This document shows, in pieces, positions 32,496-41,963 of a DNA stretch of 64,000 bases (within the stretch, counting starts at the first letter, position 1; each line of letters opens with the position of its first letter). Below the pieces are notes generated by a model, which did no database searches, was not told the DNA's origin, and worked only from the letters and a program-made list of their open reading frames with translations. This stretch comes from Xiheicaenibacterium sp046351325 (lineage in GTDB: Bacteria; Myxococcota_A; Polyangia; Polyangiales; Polyangiaceae). The translations under genes were made by a program, and so were the position numbers. The stretch spans positions 310,001 through 374,000 of the forward strand of contig JAXLYR010000003.1 in assembly GCA_046351325.1 (NCBI GenBank), read 5' to 3'.

Positions 32496-35144
32496 TCAGG
32501 TCGGCTCGGTCGCGATCGACACGCGCTCGGCGGCGGCAGCGGACCCCCGGCTCGGAGCGCGCTCGGTGACGACCGCGCTGAAGCGACCGGCTGCGTCCAC
32601 GTCCACGCGCACGACGCGGGGGCGCTCGGCGTCCCCCATCGCCTGAAGGAGGGTATCGGCGAGTCGCGGCAGGAGCGCCTCCTCCAGGATGTAGTCGATG
32701 TTCCGCGCGCCGGTCTCGGCGTCGTGACAGCGCTGCGCGACGCTGCGCTCGAGCTCTGCGGCCCAGACGAGCTCGATCGATTGGGTCTCTGCGAGCTGTC
32801 GCTGGATGCGCTGGAGCTTCAGTTTGGTGATGTCGAGGAGCGCCGCGTCCGTGAGCGAGAGCATGGGCACGACCGTCGTGCGAGCCAGCCACGCGGGCTG
32901 CAGGGCGCGGCTAAGCGTGGGGCGCACGGCCGAGAGGACGTCGGCCGGATCGGGATCGCCCGCGCCGCGGTCGAAGCGCTGAATCAGCTCCGCGGCGAGG
33001 TTCGTCGTCATGAATATAACGGTGTTCTTGAAATCAATCTTGCGGCCTGTCCCGTCGGTGAGCTCGCCCTTGTCGAAGACCTGATAAAAGAGGTTCCGAA
33101 CCTCCTGGCAGGCCTTCTCGATCTCGTCGAGCAGCACTACCGAATATGGCCTCTGACGCACGGCCTCGGTGAGGGTGCCGCCTTTGCCATAACCGACATA
33201 TCCGGGTTTGGCGCCGACGAGGCCGGAGACGCCCATTTCCCTATCCTGATATTCGGACATGTTGATGGTGACGACGAAGCGCTCACCGCCGAACAGGGTG
33301 TCCGCGACCGTGAGCCCGAGCTCGGTCTTTCCCACGCCGCTCGGGCCTACGAGCAAGAACACGAGGGGCTTCTTCGGGTCTTTGAGGCCTGCTTTGGCGT
33401 TGCGTAGGGCGCGGCCCACGACCGCGACCGCGTTGTCCTGTCCTTTGATGCGCTCGCGCAGGCGCTCCTCGAGCAGCGCGATCTGCTTGACCTCGTCGCG
33501 CAGCATTCGACCGACGGGGACGCCGGTCCAATCGCCGACGACCTGCGCCACGACCTCGGGGTCGACCTCGAGGCGGACGAGAGGCGAAGCGCCCTGGACG
33601 CGCTTCAGCTCCTCGAGCGCGCTCGCGAGCGCGGCCGCGTCGAGAGGGGTCTTGCCGCGCTCGGTCCGCACGCGCTCGAGCGCGGCGCGTTGTTCCTGCC
33701 AGCGCGCGGTCAACGCATCGAGCTCGCGTCGAGCCTCACCGAGCGATCGGTCGATCGCGCCGAGCCGCTCCGGATCGATCGCGGCGCCGCCCGCGCGGTC
33801 GCGCTCGGTGCCCGCGCGCTCGCGCTCGAGCGCTTGGATGCGGCGCTCGACGTCCTCGACGCTCGCGGGCTTCGCCGACTGCGCGACGCGAACGCGCGCG
33901 GCCGCGGTGTCGAGCACGTCGACGGCTTTGTCGGGCAGGAGCCGCCCGGAGATGTAGCGGGCGGAGAGCTGCGCGATCACGTCGATCGCGTCGTCGCGCA
34001 CCTCGACGCCGTGCGCGGCCTCGTACTTCGACTTGAGGCCGCGCAGCATGATCGCGGTCTCCGAGACGCTCGGCTCGCCGACTGTGACGGGTTGAAAGCG
34101 ACGCGCGAGCGCCGCGTCCTCTTCGAAGTACTTCTTGTATTCACCCCACGTCGTCGCGGCGATCGTGCGGACCTCGCCGCGCGCGAGCGCCGGCTTGAGG
34201 AGGTTCGCGGCGTCCGCGCTGCCGGGCGCGCTGCCCGCGCCGATGAGCGTGTGCGCCTCGTCGATGAAGAGGATGATCGAGCCCGCCGAGCGTTTGACCT
34301 CCTCGAGGACGCCCTTCAGCCGATTTTCGAACTCGCCCTTCACCCCCGCGCCGGCTTGGAGAAGCCCGAGATCGAGGCCCCAAATGTCGATCGACGCGAG
34401 CAGCTCGGGGACGTCGCCCTGCGCGATGCGGAGCGCCAGGCCCTCGACGATCGCGGTCTTTCCCACGCCGGCCTCGCCGACGACGATCGGGTTATTTTTC
34501 CGGCGCCGCGCGAGGATGTCGACCATCTGGCGGATCTCTCGATCGCGGCCGAAGACAGGGTCGATCTTCCCCTCGCGCGCGGCGGCCGTGAGGTTCGTCG
34601 CGTACTTCGAAAGCGCGTCGCCGGCGCGGGCTCGCGCGCTCGGCTGCTGATGCGACGGCGCGGGCCGATCGTCCTCGAGCGAGCCTGCGACGATGCTCGC
34701 AAAGTCCTGCTTCAAGCGCTCGGCGCTGATCTTCTCGAGCTCCGGCAGATCCGACGACATCAGCCTGCGCGCGCGCGGGACGAGCGCGAGCAGCATCGTG
34801 CCCGAGCGGACCGCGCTCGCGCCCTGATCGATTGACGCGACCATCCAGCTGTCTTCGATCCACTCGACGAGCGAGGGCGCGAGCACCGGCTTGCCGGCGT
34901 TGCCCGTGCGGACGGACTCGATGGTCTCGACGAGCGAGCGCAGCCAGTGCGGCACGCTCACGTCGAAGTGCGCGAGCACGCGCGGGACGTCGCAGTCCGC
35001 CGTCTGCAGCAGCTCGAGGAGCACGTGTTCGACGGTGATCTCGTAGTGCCCGCGCGAAACGCAGGCGGACGCCGCGGCCTCGACCGCGTGCAGGCTGACA
35101 GCGTTGAGGCGCCCGAGGAGGGGCTTCAGCTCGACCGCGATCAC
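32496..35144 (-). CDS. clpV: ClpV/TssH-type AAA+ ATPase
   Basis: 882 residues. The GTG start gives MIAVELKPLLGRLNAVSLHA, which is ClpV-like at the N-terminus. Clp-N repeats (to about 155) are followed by AAA1 with Walker A GEAGVGKT (223-230) and LFIDEAHTLIGAG, a coiled-coil M domain (about 405-510), and AAA2 with GPSGVGKTE (from 600), VVLLDEIEKA and FMTTNLAAELI. The AAA1 wording (NNPIVVGEAGVGKTAIVEG, GDVPELLASIDIWGLDLGLL) is typical of ClpV, which recycles contracted type VI sheaths, rather than the disaggregase ClpB. No other tss gene is in the window. Confidence 0.88.
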   Translation of the reverse strand: MIAVELKPLLGRLNAVSLHAVEAAASACVSRGHYEITVEHVLLELLQTADCDVPRVLAHFDVSVPHWLRSLVETIESVRTGNAGKPVLAPSLVEWIEDSWMVASIDQGASAVRSGTMLLALVPRARRLMSSDLPELEKISAERLKQDFASIVAGSLEDDRPAPSHQQPSARARAGDALSKYATNLTAAAREGKIDPVFGRDREIRQMVDILARRRKNNPIVVGEAGVGKTAIVEGLALRIAQGDVPELLASIDIWGLDLGLLQAGAGVKGEFENRLKGVLEEVKRSAGSIILFIDEAHTLIGAGSAPGSADAANLLKPALARGEVRTIAATTWGEYKKYFEEDAALARRFQPVTVGEPSVSETAIMLRGLKSKYEAAHGVEVRDDAIDVIAQLSARYISGRLLPDKAVDVLDTAAARVRVAQSAKPASVEDVERRIQALERERAGTERDRAGGAAIDPERLGAIDRSLGEARRELDALTARWQEQRAALERVRTERGKTPLDAAALASALEELKRVQGASPLVRLEVDPEVVAQVVGDWTGVPVGRMLRDEVKQIALLEERLRERIKGQDNAVAVVGRALRNAKAGLKDPKKPLVFLLVGPSGVGKTELGLTVADTLFGGERFVVTINMSEYQDREMGVSGLVGAKPGYVGYGKGGTLTEAVRQRPYSVVLLDEIEKACQEVRNLFYQVFDKGELTDGTGRKIDFKNTVIFMTTNLAAELIQRFDRGAGDPDPADVLSAVRPTLSRALQPAWLARTTVVPMLSLTDAALLDITKLKLQRIQRQLAETQSIELVWAAELERSVAQRCHDAETGARNIDYILEEALLPRLADTLLQAMGDAERPRVVRVDVDAAGRFSAVVTERAPSRGSAAAAERVSIATEPT

Positions 35145-35219
35145 GGCCGAGAATGTCGCACGGGCCGCGACGCGGCGTCACGCATCGACACGCCGAGAGA
35201 GGGATGCAAGGCTCTCGAG

Positions 35220-36254
35220 ATGAACCGCTGGTTGTCGCTCGGCGCGGCGTCGCTCCTCACCCTCTTCGTCGACCTCGGGTGCGCCTCGAAGCAAGCGGCC
35301 GCCACGCGCGACAGCGCAGGAACCGAGCAGCCCGCGACGGTGCACGTCGCCGAGGAGAAGCCGGGCGGGGGCGCGACGAGCAGCGCCACGAGCGCGGCTC
35401 CTCGCGAGCCGGTGAGCGCGCAGCCCGCGACCGCGGGCGATCCGAAGCGCGGCGCGCCGGCAGCCGACTCGGCGAAGGCCGACGTCTCGAGCGCGATGCA
35501 CGAGCTCTTCGCGCCGTGCTCGAACGAGGCCGTCCCGCTCGACCAGTGCATCGCCGAGCACCGCGCGTGCACCTCGTGCGCGCCGGCCGCCGATCTCGTG
35601 TCGACGCTCGTGCGTCGCGGGACGTCGAACAAGGACGTCCGCACCTTCTACACCGCGCGGTTCGCGAGCCCCGAGGCGATCGACTTCGGCACCTCACCCG
35701 TGCTCGGACCGAGCGGTGCGCCCGTCGTGATCGTCGAGTGGCTCGACTACGAGTGCCCGCACTGCGCCGCGATGGAGCCCGTACTCGACATGCTGATGGA
35801 GCGCTTCCCGAACCAGATCCTGCGCGTGGAGAAGCTCTACCCGCTCAAGTCGCACACGCACGCCGGGCCCGCGGCGTTGGCCGCGCTCGCGGCCGATCGG
35901 CAGGGGAAATTCTGGCCGATGCACAAGCTCATGCTCGAGAACCAGGACAAGCTCGAGGGCTCCGATCTCGAGTCTTACGCGACGAAGCTCGGGCTCGACA
36001 TGAAGCGCTTCAAGCAGGACATGGCGAGCAAGCGCGTCGCGGATCTCCTCGCGGACGACGTCTCGCAGGCGGACAAGCTCGGCCTCGACGGCACGCCGTT
36101 TCTCTGGGTGAACGGGCGGCAGCTGCCGTTCGAGCTGATGAGCGCGTTCCTCGACGACTTCGAGGAGTGGGTGCGCGGTGACATCGTCATCGCGGGCGCG
36201 ACCCCGCACAGTCCGTCCCCGCGCTATGCGGCGCTCCGGCACGCGCTCGAGTAG
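35220..36254 (+). CDS. DsbA-like thioredoxin-fold lipoprotein
   Basis: 344 residues. The ATG at 35220 begins MNRWLSLGAASLLTLFVDLGC (lipobox DLGC). A Ser/Ala/Thr linker to about residue 85 precedes a small Cys-rich segment (PCSNEAV, DQCIAEHRACTSC). The thioredoxin fold follows: PVVIVEWLDYECPHCAAMEP with active-site CPHC at 179-182, helical insert FWPMHKLMLENQDKLE, and cis-Pro loop GLDGTPFLWVNG. It probably forms or isomerises disulfides in envelope proteins, a relevant task given the Cys-rich lipoproteins nearby. It is divergent from clpV; an SDR gene follows 14 bases later. Confidence 0.87.
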   Translation: MNRWLSLGAASLLTLFVDLGCASKQAAATRDSAGTEQPATVHVAEEKPGGGATSSATSAAPREPVSAQPATAGDPKRGAPAADSAKADVSSAMHELFAPCSNEAVPLDQCIAEHRACTSCAPAADLVSTLVRRGTSNKDVRTFYTARFASPEAIDFGTSPVLGPSGAPVVIVEWLDYECPHCAAMEPVLDMLMERFPNQILRVEKLYPLKSHTHAGPAALAALAADRQGKFWPMHKLMLENQDKLEGSDLESYATKLGLDMKRFKQDMASKRVADLLADDVSQADKLGLDGTPFLWVNGRQLPFELMSAFLDDFEEWVRGDIVIAGATPHSPSPRYAALRHALE

Positions 36255-36268
36255 GTATAGTCCGACCC

Positions 36269-36967
36269 ATGGGTAAGCCTGTCGCGGTCGTCGTCGGGGT
36301 GGGGCCGGGGATTGGTGGGGCGCTCGTCGAGACGTTGGCGGCGCGCGGTTATGCGGTCGCGGCGCTCTCGCGGAGCACGGGCTTCGCGGGGCAATTGGCG
36401 AGTCGCGTGCCGGGGATGAAGGCCATCGCGTGCGACGTCACGGATCTCGCGTCGCTCGAGAGCGCCTTCGGCGAGGTCGTGTCCATCCTCGGTCCGGTCG
36501 ATGTCCTCTGTTACAACGCTGGGTCCGGATCGTTCGGTGGGGTTGACGAAACCGCGCTCGAGGATCTCGAGGCCGCGTGGCGCGTGAACACGTGGGGGCT
36601 CTTCGCGAGCGTGAAGCTCTGCGTCGGTCACATGCGCAAGAAGGGCGGCTCGATCATCGTCACGGGCGCGACCGCGTCCTTGCGCGGTGGACCGCGGACG
36701 GCGGCGTTCGCGCAGGCGAAGGCCGCGCAGCGCAGCCTCGCGCAGTCGCTCGCGAAGCAGCTCGGGCCGCAGGGGATCCACGTGGGCCTCGTCATCGTGG
36801 ACGGGGTCGTCGACATCCCGCGCACGCGCGCCCTGCTCGCCGACAAGCCTGCCGAGTTCTTCATCTCGCCCACGGACGTCGCGCGCTCGGTCGTCCACCT
36901 CATCGAACAGCCGCGCTCCGCGTGGACGTTCGAGCTCGACCTGCGCCCTCACGTGGAGAAGTGGTGA
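36269..36967 (+). CDS. SDR-family protein with Phe in place of catalytic Tyr
   Basis: 232 residues. A Rossmann fold starts at VAVVVGVGPGIGGALVETLA; the glycine motif is GxGPGIG. DVTD, LCYNAGSGSFGGV, and IIVTGATASLRGG follow. The catalytic YxxxK is FAQAK (Phe for Tyr, Lys kept). This combination of an altered glycine motif and Phe is the hallmark of the known SDR_c10 subgroup, so it is a family trait and not damage. The reaction is unknown. GIHVGLVIVDGVVD is also typical of that subgroup. Confidence 0.85.
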   Translation: MGKPVAVVVGVGPGIGGALVETLAARGYAVAALSRSTGFAGQLASRVPGMKAIACDVTDLASLESAFGEVVSILGPVDVLCYNAGSGSFGGVDETALEDLEAAWRVNTWGLFASVKLCVGHMRKKGGSIIVTGATASLRGGPRTAAFAQAKAAQRSLAQSLAKQLGPQGIHVGLVIVDGVVDIPRTRALLADKPAEFFISPTDVARSVVHLIEQPRSAWTFELDLRPHVEKW

Positions 36968-37000
36968 GGCAGTCCGCGCCGGGGATCCCGCGCGCGCCGA

Positions 37001-37561
37001 GTGGCGTACATTGAGGTCGTGGACCCGTTGGCAGATCTGCCGTGGGAGCTCGTCGCGGAACGCACGAGCGCGAAGGACTTCATCGAGAAGTACGCGTTCT
37101 GGTTCCTCGAGCTCGAGGAGCCCGTCGCAGAGAGCGAGCTCGCGTTTCGCACCGAGCTCGCGGGGAGGAACGCCGTCGCTCACCCGCAGCCGGTCGCGCG
37201 CGGCCCCATCATGGTCGTCGCGATCTCGAAATCGTCGCGAAATCCCTACGCAGACCGCATCTCGGTCGGGCGCGCACGCAACAGCGACATCGTGCTGCGG
37301 CACGGGTCGGTGTCGAAGCTGCACGCGCACTTCCGGTACGAGGACGGCACGCTGAGCCTCACGGACGTCGGCTCGCACAACGGGACGAAGCTCGACGGCG
37401 CGGCCCTCGCTCCACATCGGCCGCAGGCCGTGACGCTCGGATGCGCGGTGCTCTTCGGCCGCGTGCACGCTCGCGTGCTGAGCTCGGCGATGGCGTACGA
37501 GAACCTGCGGCGCAATTGGGGATCGCGCGGGGGCGGCGAATCGAGCCCTCCGAAGAAATGA
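37001..37561 (+). CDS. FHA-domain protein coupled to kinase
   Basis: 186 residues from the GTG at 37001; a GTG at 37019 is an alternative. Residues about 75-155 form a forkhead-associated phosphothreonine-binding domain: ISVGRARNSDIVLRHGSVSK, LHAHF, TLSLTDVGSHNGTKLDG. The N-terminal 70 residues (LADLPWELVAERTSAKDFIE) are unassigned. The stop overlaps the start of the kinase gene (ATGA), so the two proteins are made together. The FHA domain probably reads phosphothreonines made by that kinase. Confidence 0.87.
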   Translation: MAYIEVVDPLADLPWELVAERTSAKDFIEKYAFWFLELEEPVAESELAFRTELAGRNAVAHPQPVARGPIMVVAISKSSRNPYADRISVGRARNSDIVLRHGSVSKLHAHFRYEDGTLSLTDVGSHNGTKLDGAALAPHRPQAVTLGCAVLFGRVHARVLSSAMAYENLRRNWGSRGGGESSPPKK

Positions 37562-40500
37562 CCGACGCACCCGAGAGCCCGGAGAGCACCGCGGATCCAG
37601 CGGCGCGGTTTCGCCGTCTGCGACCGCTCGGCCAGGGAGGGATGGGGGTCGTCTACGAGGCGCTCGACACCGAGACGGGCGCGCGCGTCGCGCTGAAGAC
37701 GCTGCACTCCGCGGACGCCGAGCACTTCGTCCGGTTGAAGGAGGAGTTCCGCGCGCTCGCGGGCATCCATCACCCCGCGCTCGTGCAGCTCTACGAGCTC
37801 GTCGTGAGCCGCGACCGATGCATGCTCGCGATGGAGCTCGTCGAGGGGACGAGCTTCATCGAGTGGGTGCGCCCCGGCATCCAGCTCTCGTCGCCGCTCG
37901 CGTCGGGCTCCGAGTCCGAGACCGAGACCGATCCGGATCCTTCGTCGGGCAGCCCGCGACAAGCGCGCGACCTCGGCGGCGTGCTCGATCTCTCGCGCTT
38001 GAGGAGCGCGCTGCCCCAGCTCGTCGAGGGGCTCGGCGCGCTGCACGAGGCCGGCAAGATCCACCGCGATCTCAAGCCGAAGAACGTGATGGTCACGGCC
38101 TCGGGGCGGGTGAAAATCTTCGATTTCGGGCTCACGATCCGCCAGGGCGAGCGCGCTCAAGAGCTCGCGGGGACGCCCGTCTACATCTCGCCCGAGCAGC
38201 TGACCGGCGGCGTCATCACGCCCGCGGTGGATTGGTACGCGCTCGGCGTGATGCTTTATCAATGTCTAACCGGTCGCACGCCGTACGCGGAGCAGTCGAG
38301 CCCGCTCCTCGCGAAGACGAAGCGGCGCGCGGTCGCGGTGCGCGATCTCGCGCCCGACGCCGCGGCCGACCTCGCCGATCTCGCAGACAGGCTGCTCGCG
38401 ATCGACCCGGGGATGCGACCGACCGGCCGCGAGATCGCCGAGCGCGTCGGCGGCCACGCGTACCGCGACAAGCGAGGTGACGGCGGCGATCTCGTCGGTC
38501 GCGCCACCGAGGTCGCGACGCTGCTCGCGACCGTCGACGCCTCGCGGCGCTCGAGCGAAGCGCGCCTCCTGCTCGTGTCGGGGCCGAGCGGCGTCGGCAA
38601 GACCGCGCTCGTCGAGGAGGTTAGCCGTCGCGTGGAGCACGGCCTCGGCGGCGTCGTCCTCCGCGGCCGCTGCAGCGAGCGCGAGGTCGTCGCGTACCCG
38701 GGGCTCGACGGCATCGTCGACGGCCTGCGCGCCGTGCTCGCGCAGGGTCGCTTCGAGCACATCCGCGCCGAGAGCCCCGACGCGATCCACGATCTCGCGC
38801 AGCTCTTCCCCGTCGTCGAGGATCGCGTCGTCGCGCTCGACGAGGTCGTCGACGCGATGGGCGCGCGCATCACGGCCGCGAGCGGCCTGCGTGATCTCCT
38901 GTCGCGGCTCGCCGCGAGCGTGCCCGTCGTGTTGGTGCTCGACGACATGCAGTGGATCACGGACGACGCGGCCGGCATCCTCGCCGGCGCGCTCGGCGAG
39001 ACGGGCGGCCCGTCGGTGCCGGTCGCGGTGCTCGGCACCGTGCGACCCACCACCGCGACGGAGCGTCCCGGTCAGCCGTCGCAGGCGCTCGCGCGATCGA
39101 TCGCGCTGCACGCCGACGTGCTCCCGCTCGACGAGCTCGGTGAGGAGGCCTCGCGCGCGATCGTCACGCGGCTCGCGGGCCACGCGATGTCCGACGACAG
39201 CGTGGATCGACTGCTGCGCGCGGCCGGTGGACACCCGCTCCTGCTCGAGATCCTCGCGCGTTCGTGGTCCTCGACCGCCGCGCCTGGTGACGGTGATCGC
39301 GCCCTCCTCGACCTGCCGCTCGCGGGCGCCGACGCGCTCCTCCGCGTCGTGCTCGATCACGTCGCGATCGCGAGCGAGGGCATCACCTTGCAGTGCCTCG
39401 CGCGCGTCGTTCAAGCGGAGCTCGCGCACCTCGTCGGCGTGACCAACGAGCTCGCGAGGCTGAGGCTCGTGCGCGTCTCGGGGATCGGCAAGCGCGCGAG
39501 CGTCACCGTCGCGCACGATCGGATCCGCGCGGCCGCGCTCGCGACGTTGAGCGCTGCCGAACGCCGCCGCATGCACCAGGCGATCGGCCTCGCGACCGAG
39601 GCGCTCGAGCCCGAGCGCGTCGAGGTGCTCGTCCATCACTTCGAGGCCGCGAACGACGCCCCGCGCGTGCGCCGCTACGCCCGCGCGGCTGGTGACGCAG
39701 CGGCTCGCGTGCTCGCGTTCGATCGCGCCGCGCGGTGGTACGAGCTCGCGATCGAACACGGCGAGGCCCCCGACGCAGAACTGCGTGCAGCGCGCGCGTC
39801 CGTGCTCGCGCTCGCGGGCCGCGCCGCAGACGCCGCGCGCGAGTACGAGCGGGCCGCGACGGAGCCTGGTGCGACCGCGGGGCTCTTGCAGCGCGCGACC
39901 GATCAACACCTGCGCGCCGGCGAGGCCGATCGCGGGATCGCCCTGCTCGGCGGCGTTCTCCGGCCCTTCCGCATCATGGTCCCGTCGACGCCGCTCGGGT
40001 CGCTGCTCGCGCTCCTCATGCGGCGCGCGCAGCTCTGGCTGCGAGGTGTCCGCTACCGCGCGCGGCCCGCCGCGGAGCTCGACGGCGATCGCCTCGAGCG
40101 CGTCGATGCCCTCTCGGCCGCGGCTTCGGGTCTCGCGCTCGTCGACAACATCCTCGGCTCGTATTTTCAGACCACGTCGCTCTTGCTCGCGCTCGACGCC
40201 GGTGAGCCTGGCCGCGTCGCGCGCGCGCTCGCCGTCGAGGCCAGCTACTCCTCCGCCGATGGTCCGCGCTCGCGCAAGCGCACGGCGCGCCTGCTCGAAG
40301 AAACCGAGCGCGCGGCCCGCGCAGTCGGCACGTCCGAGGCCCGCGCGTGGAGTCGCGCCGCGGTCGCGTTCGCGTCGACGCTCGAGGCTCGATGGGTCGT
40401 CGGGCTCGAGTCCGCGCGCGACGCGACCCGCGTCTTCCGCGCCGAGTGCCCGGGCTCGATCTGGGAGATCTCCACGCTGCGCCTCTTCGAGAGCTTCTGC

Positions 40501-41331
40501 CTCGCGTATCTGGGTCGCTGGGGCGAGCTTCGCAGGCTCGTCGAAGAGCGGCACCGCGACGCGACCGTGCGCGGCGACGTCCACGCGCGCGTCATCCAAT
40601 CCACCAGCACGCCGATGATCTCACTCGCCGCGTGCGACGAGCCCTGGCTCGCCCTCACGCGCGCCACCGTCGCGAAGGTCGACGGGTCGAGCGAGGCCTT
40701 CCGCGTCGAGCACTGGTGGCGCTACTACGGCACGACGCAGACGCTCCTCTACTGCGGCGACGTCGAGGGCGCAGTCGTCGAGACCGAGCGCACGTGGCCC
40801 GCGCTCGAGCGCTCGCTCCTGCTCATGGTCCACCTCACGCGCTGCGAGGCGAACTACACGCGCGCCAGCGTCGCGCTCGCCGCGCTCGTCGCCAAGTTCG
40901 GCGACCCCGCGAAACACGAGCGAACGCTCGCTCGCGCGACGAAGCGGCTGCTCAAGGAGAAGAGCCTCTTCGGTCGTGCGCTAGGGCTCGCGGTGGCCGC
41001 TGCGCACGCGCGCCTTCGCGGTGACGCCGCGGCGAGCGAGGCCTCGCTGATGGATGCGCTCGCCACGTTCGAGTCGGCCGGCATGGCGAGCCACGTCGCG
41101 GCGGTGCGCTGGTCGCTCGCGAAAATGCACGGCGATCGCGCGAGCCAGCTTCGCGCCGAGCAGGCGCTGGTCGCGTTCGGCGTCATCCGTCCGCGGCGGT
41201 TCGTCGCGTTCCTCGTCGCGGCTCACGATCTCGCCGACCCCGCGTCGGCGCGTGCGCGCGAGCTCGTCGCGGCGCGCGCCTCCGATCAGGTCACGACGCT
41301 GGTCGAGGCCCGCGAGCAGGCAAAAAGCTAG
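37558..41331 (+). CDS. Ser/Thr kinase fused to AAA ATPase and TPR-like region
   Basis: 1257 residues. The ATG at 37558 is fixed by overlap with the FHA stop; the longer open frame upstream is antiphase to the FHA gene. The Hanks kinase (about 18-300) has LGQGGMGVVYEA, VALK (Lys47), HRDLKPKNV (His169), DFG and GTPVYISPEQL, with an acidic insert (SESETETDPDPSSGS) before the catalytic loop. Then a STAND/AAA_16 NTPase: LLLVSGPSGVGKTALVEEV (Walker A 342-349) and VVLVLDDMQWITDDAA. The C-terminal 650 residues are Ala/Arg-rich helices of TPR type. The layout resembles PknK-type signalling kinases, in which the NTPase and helices sense partners. Confidence 0.92.
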   Translation: MTDAPESPESTADPAARFRRLRPLGQGGMGVVYEALDTETGARVALKTLHSADAEHFVRLKEEFRALAGIHHPALVQLYELVVSRDRCMLAMELVEGTSFIEWVRPGIQLSSPLASGSESETETDPDPSSGSPRQARDLGGVLDLSRLRSALPQLVEGLGALHEAGKIHRDLKPKNVMVTASGRVKIFDFGLTIRQGERAQELAGTPVYISPEQLTGGVITPAVDWYALGVMLYQCLTGRTPYAEQSSPLLAKTKRRAVAVRDLAPDAAADLADLADRLLAIDPGMRPTGREIAERVGGHAYRDKRGDGGDLVGRATEVATLLATVDASRRSSEARLLLVSGPSGVGKTALVEEVSRRVEHGLGGVVLRGRCSEREVVAYPGLDGIVDGLRAVLAQGRFEHIRAESPDAIHDLAQLFPVVEDRVVALDEVVDAMGARITAASGLRDLLSRLAASVPVVLVLDDMQWITDDAAGILAGALGETGGPSVPVAVLGTVRPTTATERPGQPSQALARSIALHADVLPLDELGEEASRAIVTRLAGHAMSDDSVDRLLRAAGGHPLLLEILARSWSSTAAPGDGDRALLDLPLAGADALLRVVLDHVAIASEGITLQCLARVVQAELAHLVGVTNELARLRLVRVSGIGKRASVTVAHDRIRAAALATLSAAERRRMHQAIGLATEALEPERVEVLVHHFEAANDAPRVRRYARAAGDAAARVLAFDRAARWYELAIEHGEAPDAELRAARASVLALAGRAADAAREYERAATEPGATAGLLQRATDQHLRAGEADRGIALLGGVLRPFRIMVPSTPLGSLLALLMRRAQLWLRGVRYRARPAAELDGDRLERVDALSAAASGLALVDNILGSYFQTTSLLLALDAGEPGRVARALAVEASYSSADGPRSRKRTARLLEETERAARAVGTSEARAWSRAAVAFASTLEARWVVGLESARDATRVFRAECPGSIWEISTLRLFESFCLAYLGRWGELRRLVEERHRDATVRGDVHARVIQSTSTPMISLAACDEPWLALTRATVAKVDGSSEAFRVEHWWRYYGTTQTLLYCGDVEGAVVETERTWPALERSLLLMVHLTRCEANYTRASVALAALVAKFGDPAKHERTLARATKRLLKEKSLFGRALGLAVAAAHARLRGDAAASEASLMDALATFESAGMASHVAAVRWSLAKMHGDRASQLRAEQALVAFGVIRPRRFVAFLVAAHDLADPASARARELVAARASDQVTTLVEAREQAKS

Positions 41332-41939
41332 CGCTTCGGCGCAGGAGGGGCTGGCTTCTTCAAGCGGCCGGCCGCCGAACCGGAGGGCGCGGCGCTCACA
41401 CTCGCGCTCGCCGACGCGGGCGCTTGGATCACGGCGGTGCCCTCTGCGTACGCGGTCACGGCTTGGATCACGGCCTCGTCGCGCTCGCGATCGCCGCCGC
41501 TCACCGCAGGGATGCTCAAGCTCGCGAGCACGGCGCCGTCCTGCGCGCGACGGATCTCGGCCTTCGCGGTCTCGCTTCCGAAGGACTGCGTCGGCGACTC
41601 GACGCACGCGACGAGCTCGGTCTCCTCGAGCTTCTTCGGCCAGAACGGAGCCTCTACGGCGTACGCGTCGCCGCTCGAACCACCCCCCGTGAAGCGCCTC
41701 ACGATCGCGGTCGGGTGCGAGCCCTTCTTCGGCTCGTAGCGCGGGACCTCGGGGAAGGCGCGCCCGTCGCAGACCGCGGCGAGCCGATCGGTCAGGTAGC
41801 GTTTGTCGGTGCGCTCCTGCGACTCGAGGAGCTCCTCTTTGTCGCCGAACCCGAGCTTGCGGCAGCCACCGATGCCGATGAGAGCGGCGCTCGCGAGAGC
41901 GAGGCTCAAGAAGGAGGCGCCGATGCGCGAGCGACCCAT
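41328..41939 (-). CDS. small lipoprotein, unknown function
   Basis: 203 residues. Signal SLALASAALIGIGGC (lipobox IGGC), then RKLGFGDKEELLESQERTDK. The mature domain has conserved-looking segments (TDRLAAVCDGRAFPEVPRYE, ETELVACVESPTQSFGSETA, AVIQAVTAYAEG) with a possible Cys pair, and an Ala/Ser/Pro tail. No known family was recognised. Its TAG stop overlaps the TAG stop of the kinase gene on the other strand in a CTAG palindrome, so the two genes converge with no spacer. Confidence 0.65.
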   Translation of the reverse strand: MGRSRIGASFLSLALASAALIGIGGCRKLGFGDKEELLESQERTDKRYLTDRLAAVCDGRAFPEVPRYEPKKGSHPTAIVRRFTGGGSSGDAYAVEAPFWPKKLEETELVACVESPTQSFGSETAKAEIRRAQDGAVLASLSIPAVSGGDRERDEAVIQAVTAYAEGTAVIQAPASASASVSAAPSGSAAGRLKKPAPPAPKR

Positions 41940-41963
41940 GCCGTCGTGATACTACTTCGCCCG

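Noticed and set aside
28290..32569. Long plus-strand open frames across the RCC1 and M3 peptidase genes
   Set aside because: Both minus-strand genes have unmistakable motifs and coupled starts; the plus frames are GC-codon shadows.
32496..35144. Type VI secretion gene cluster
   Set aside because: Only the ClpV-type ATPase is present; no sheath, tube, baseplate or effector gene was found nearby.
36269..36967. Phe replacing the catalytic Tyr in the SDR protein as a novelty
   Set aside because: The altered glycine motif plus Phe is the known signature of the SDR_c10 subgroup.
38266..40599. Long minus-strand open frame opposite the kinase gene
   Set aside because: The product is Arg/His/Glu-rich shadow translation of strongly biased codons; the plus-strand kinase/NTPase motifs are clear and no ribosome site supports the antisense frame.
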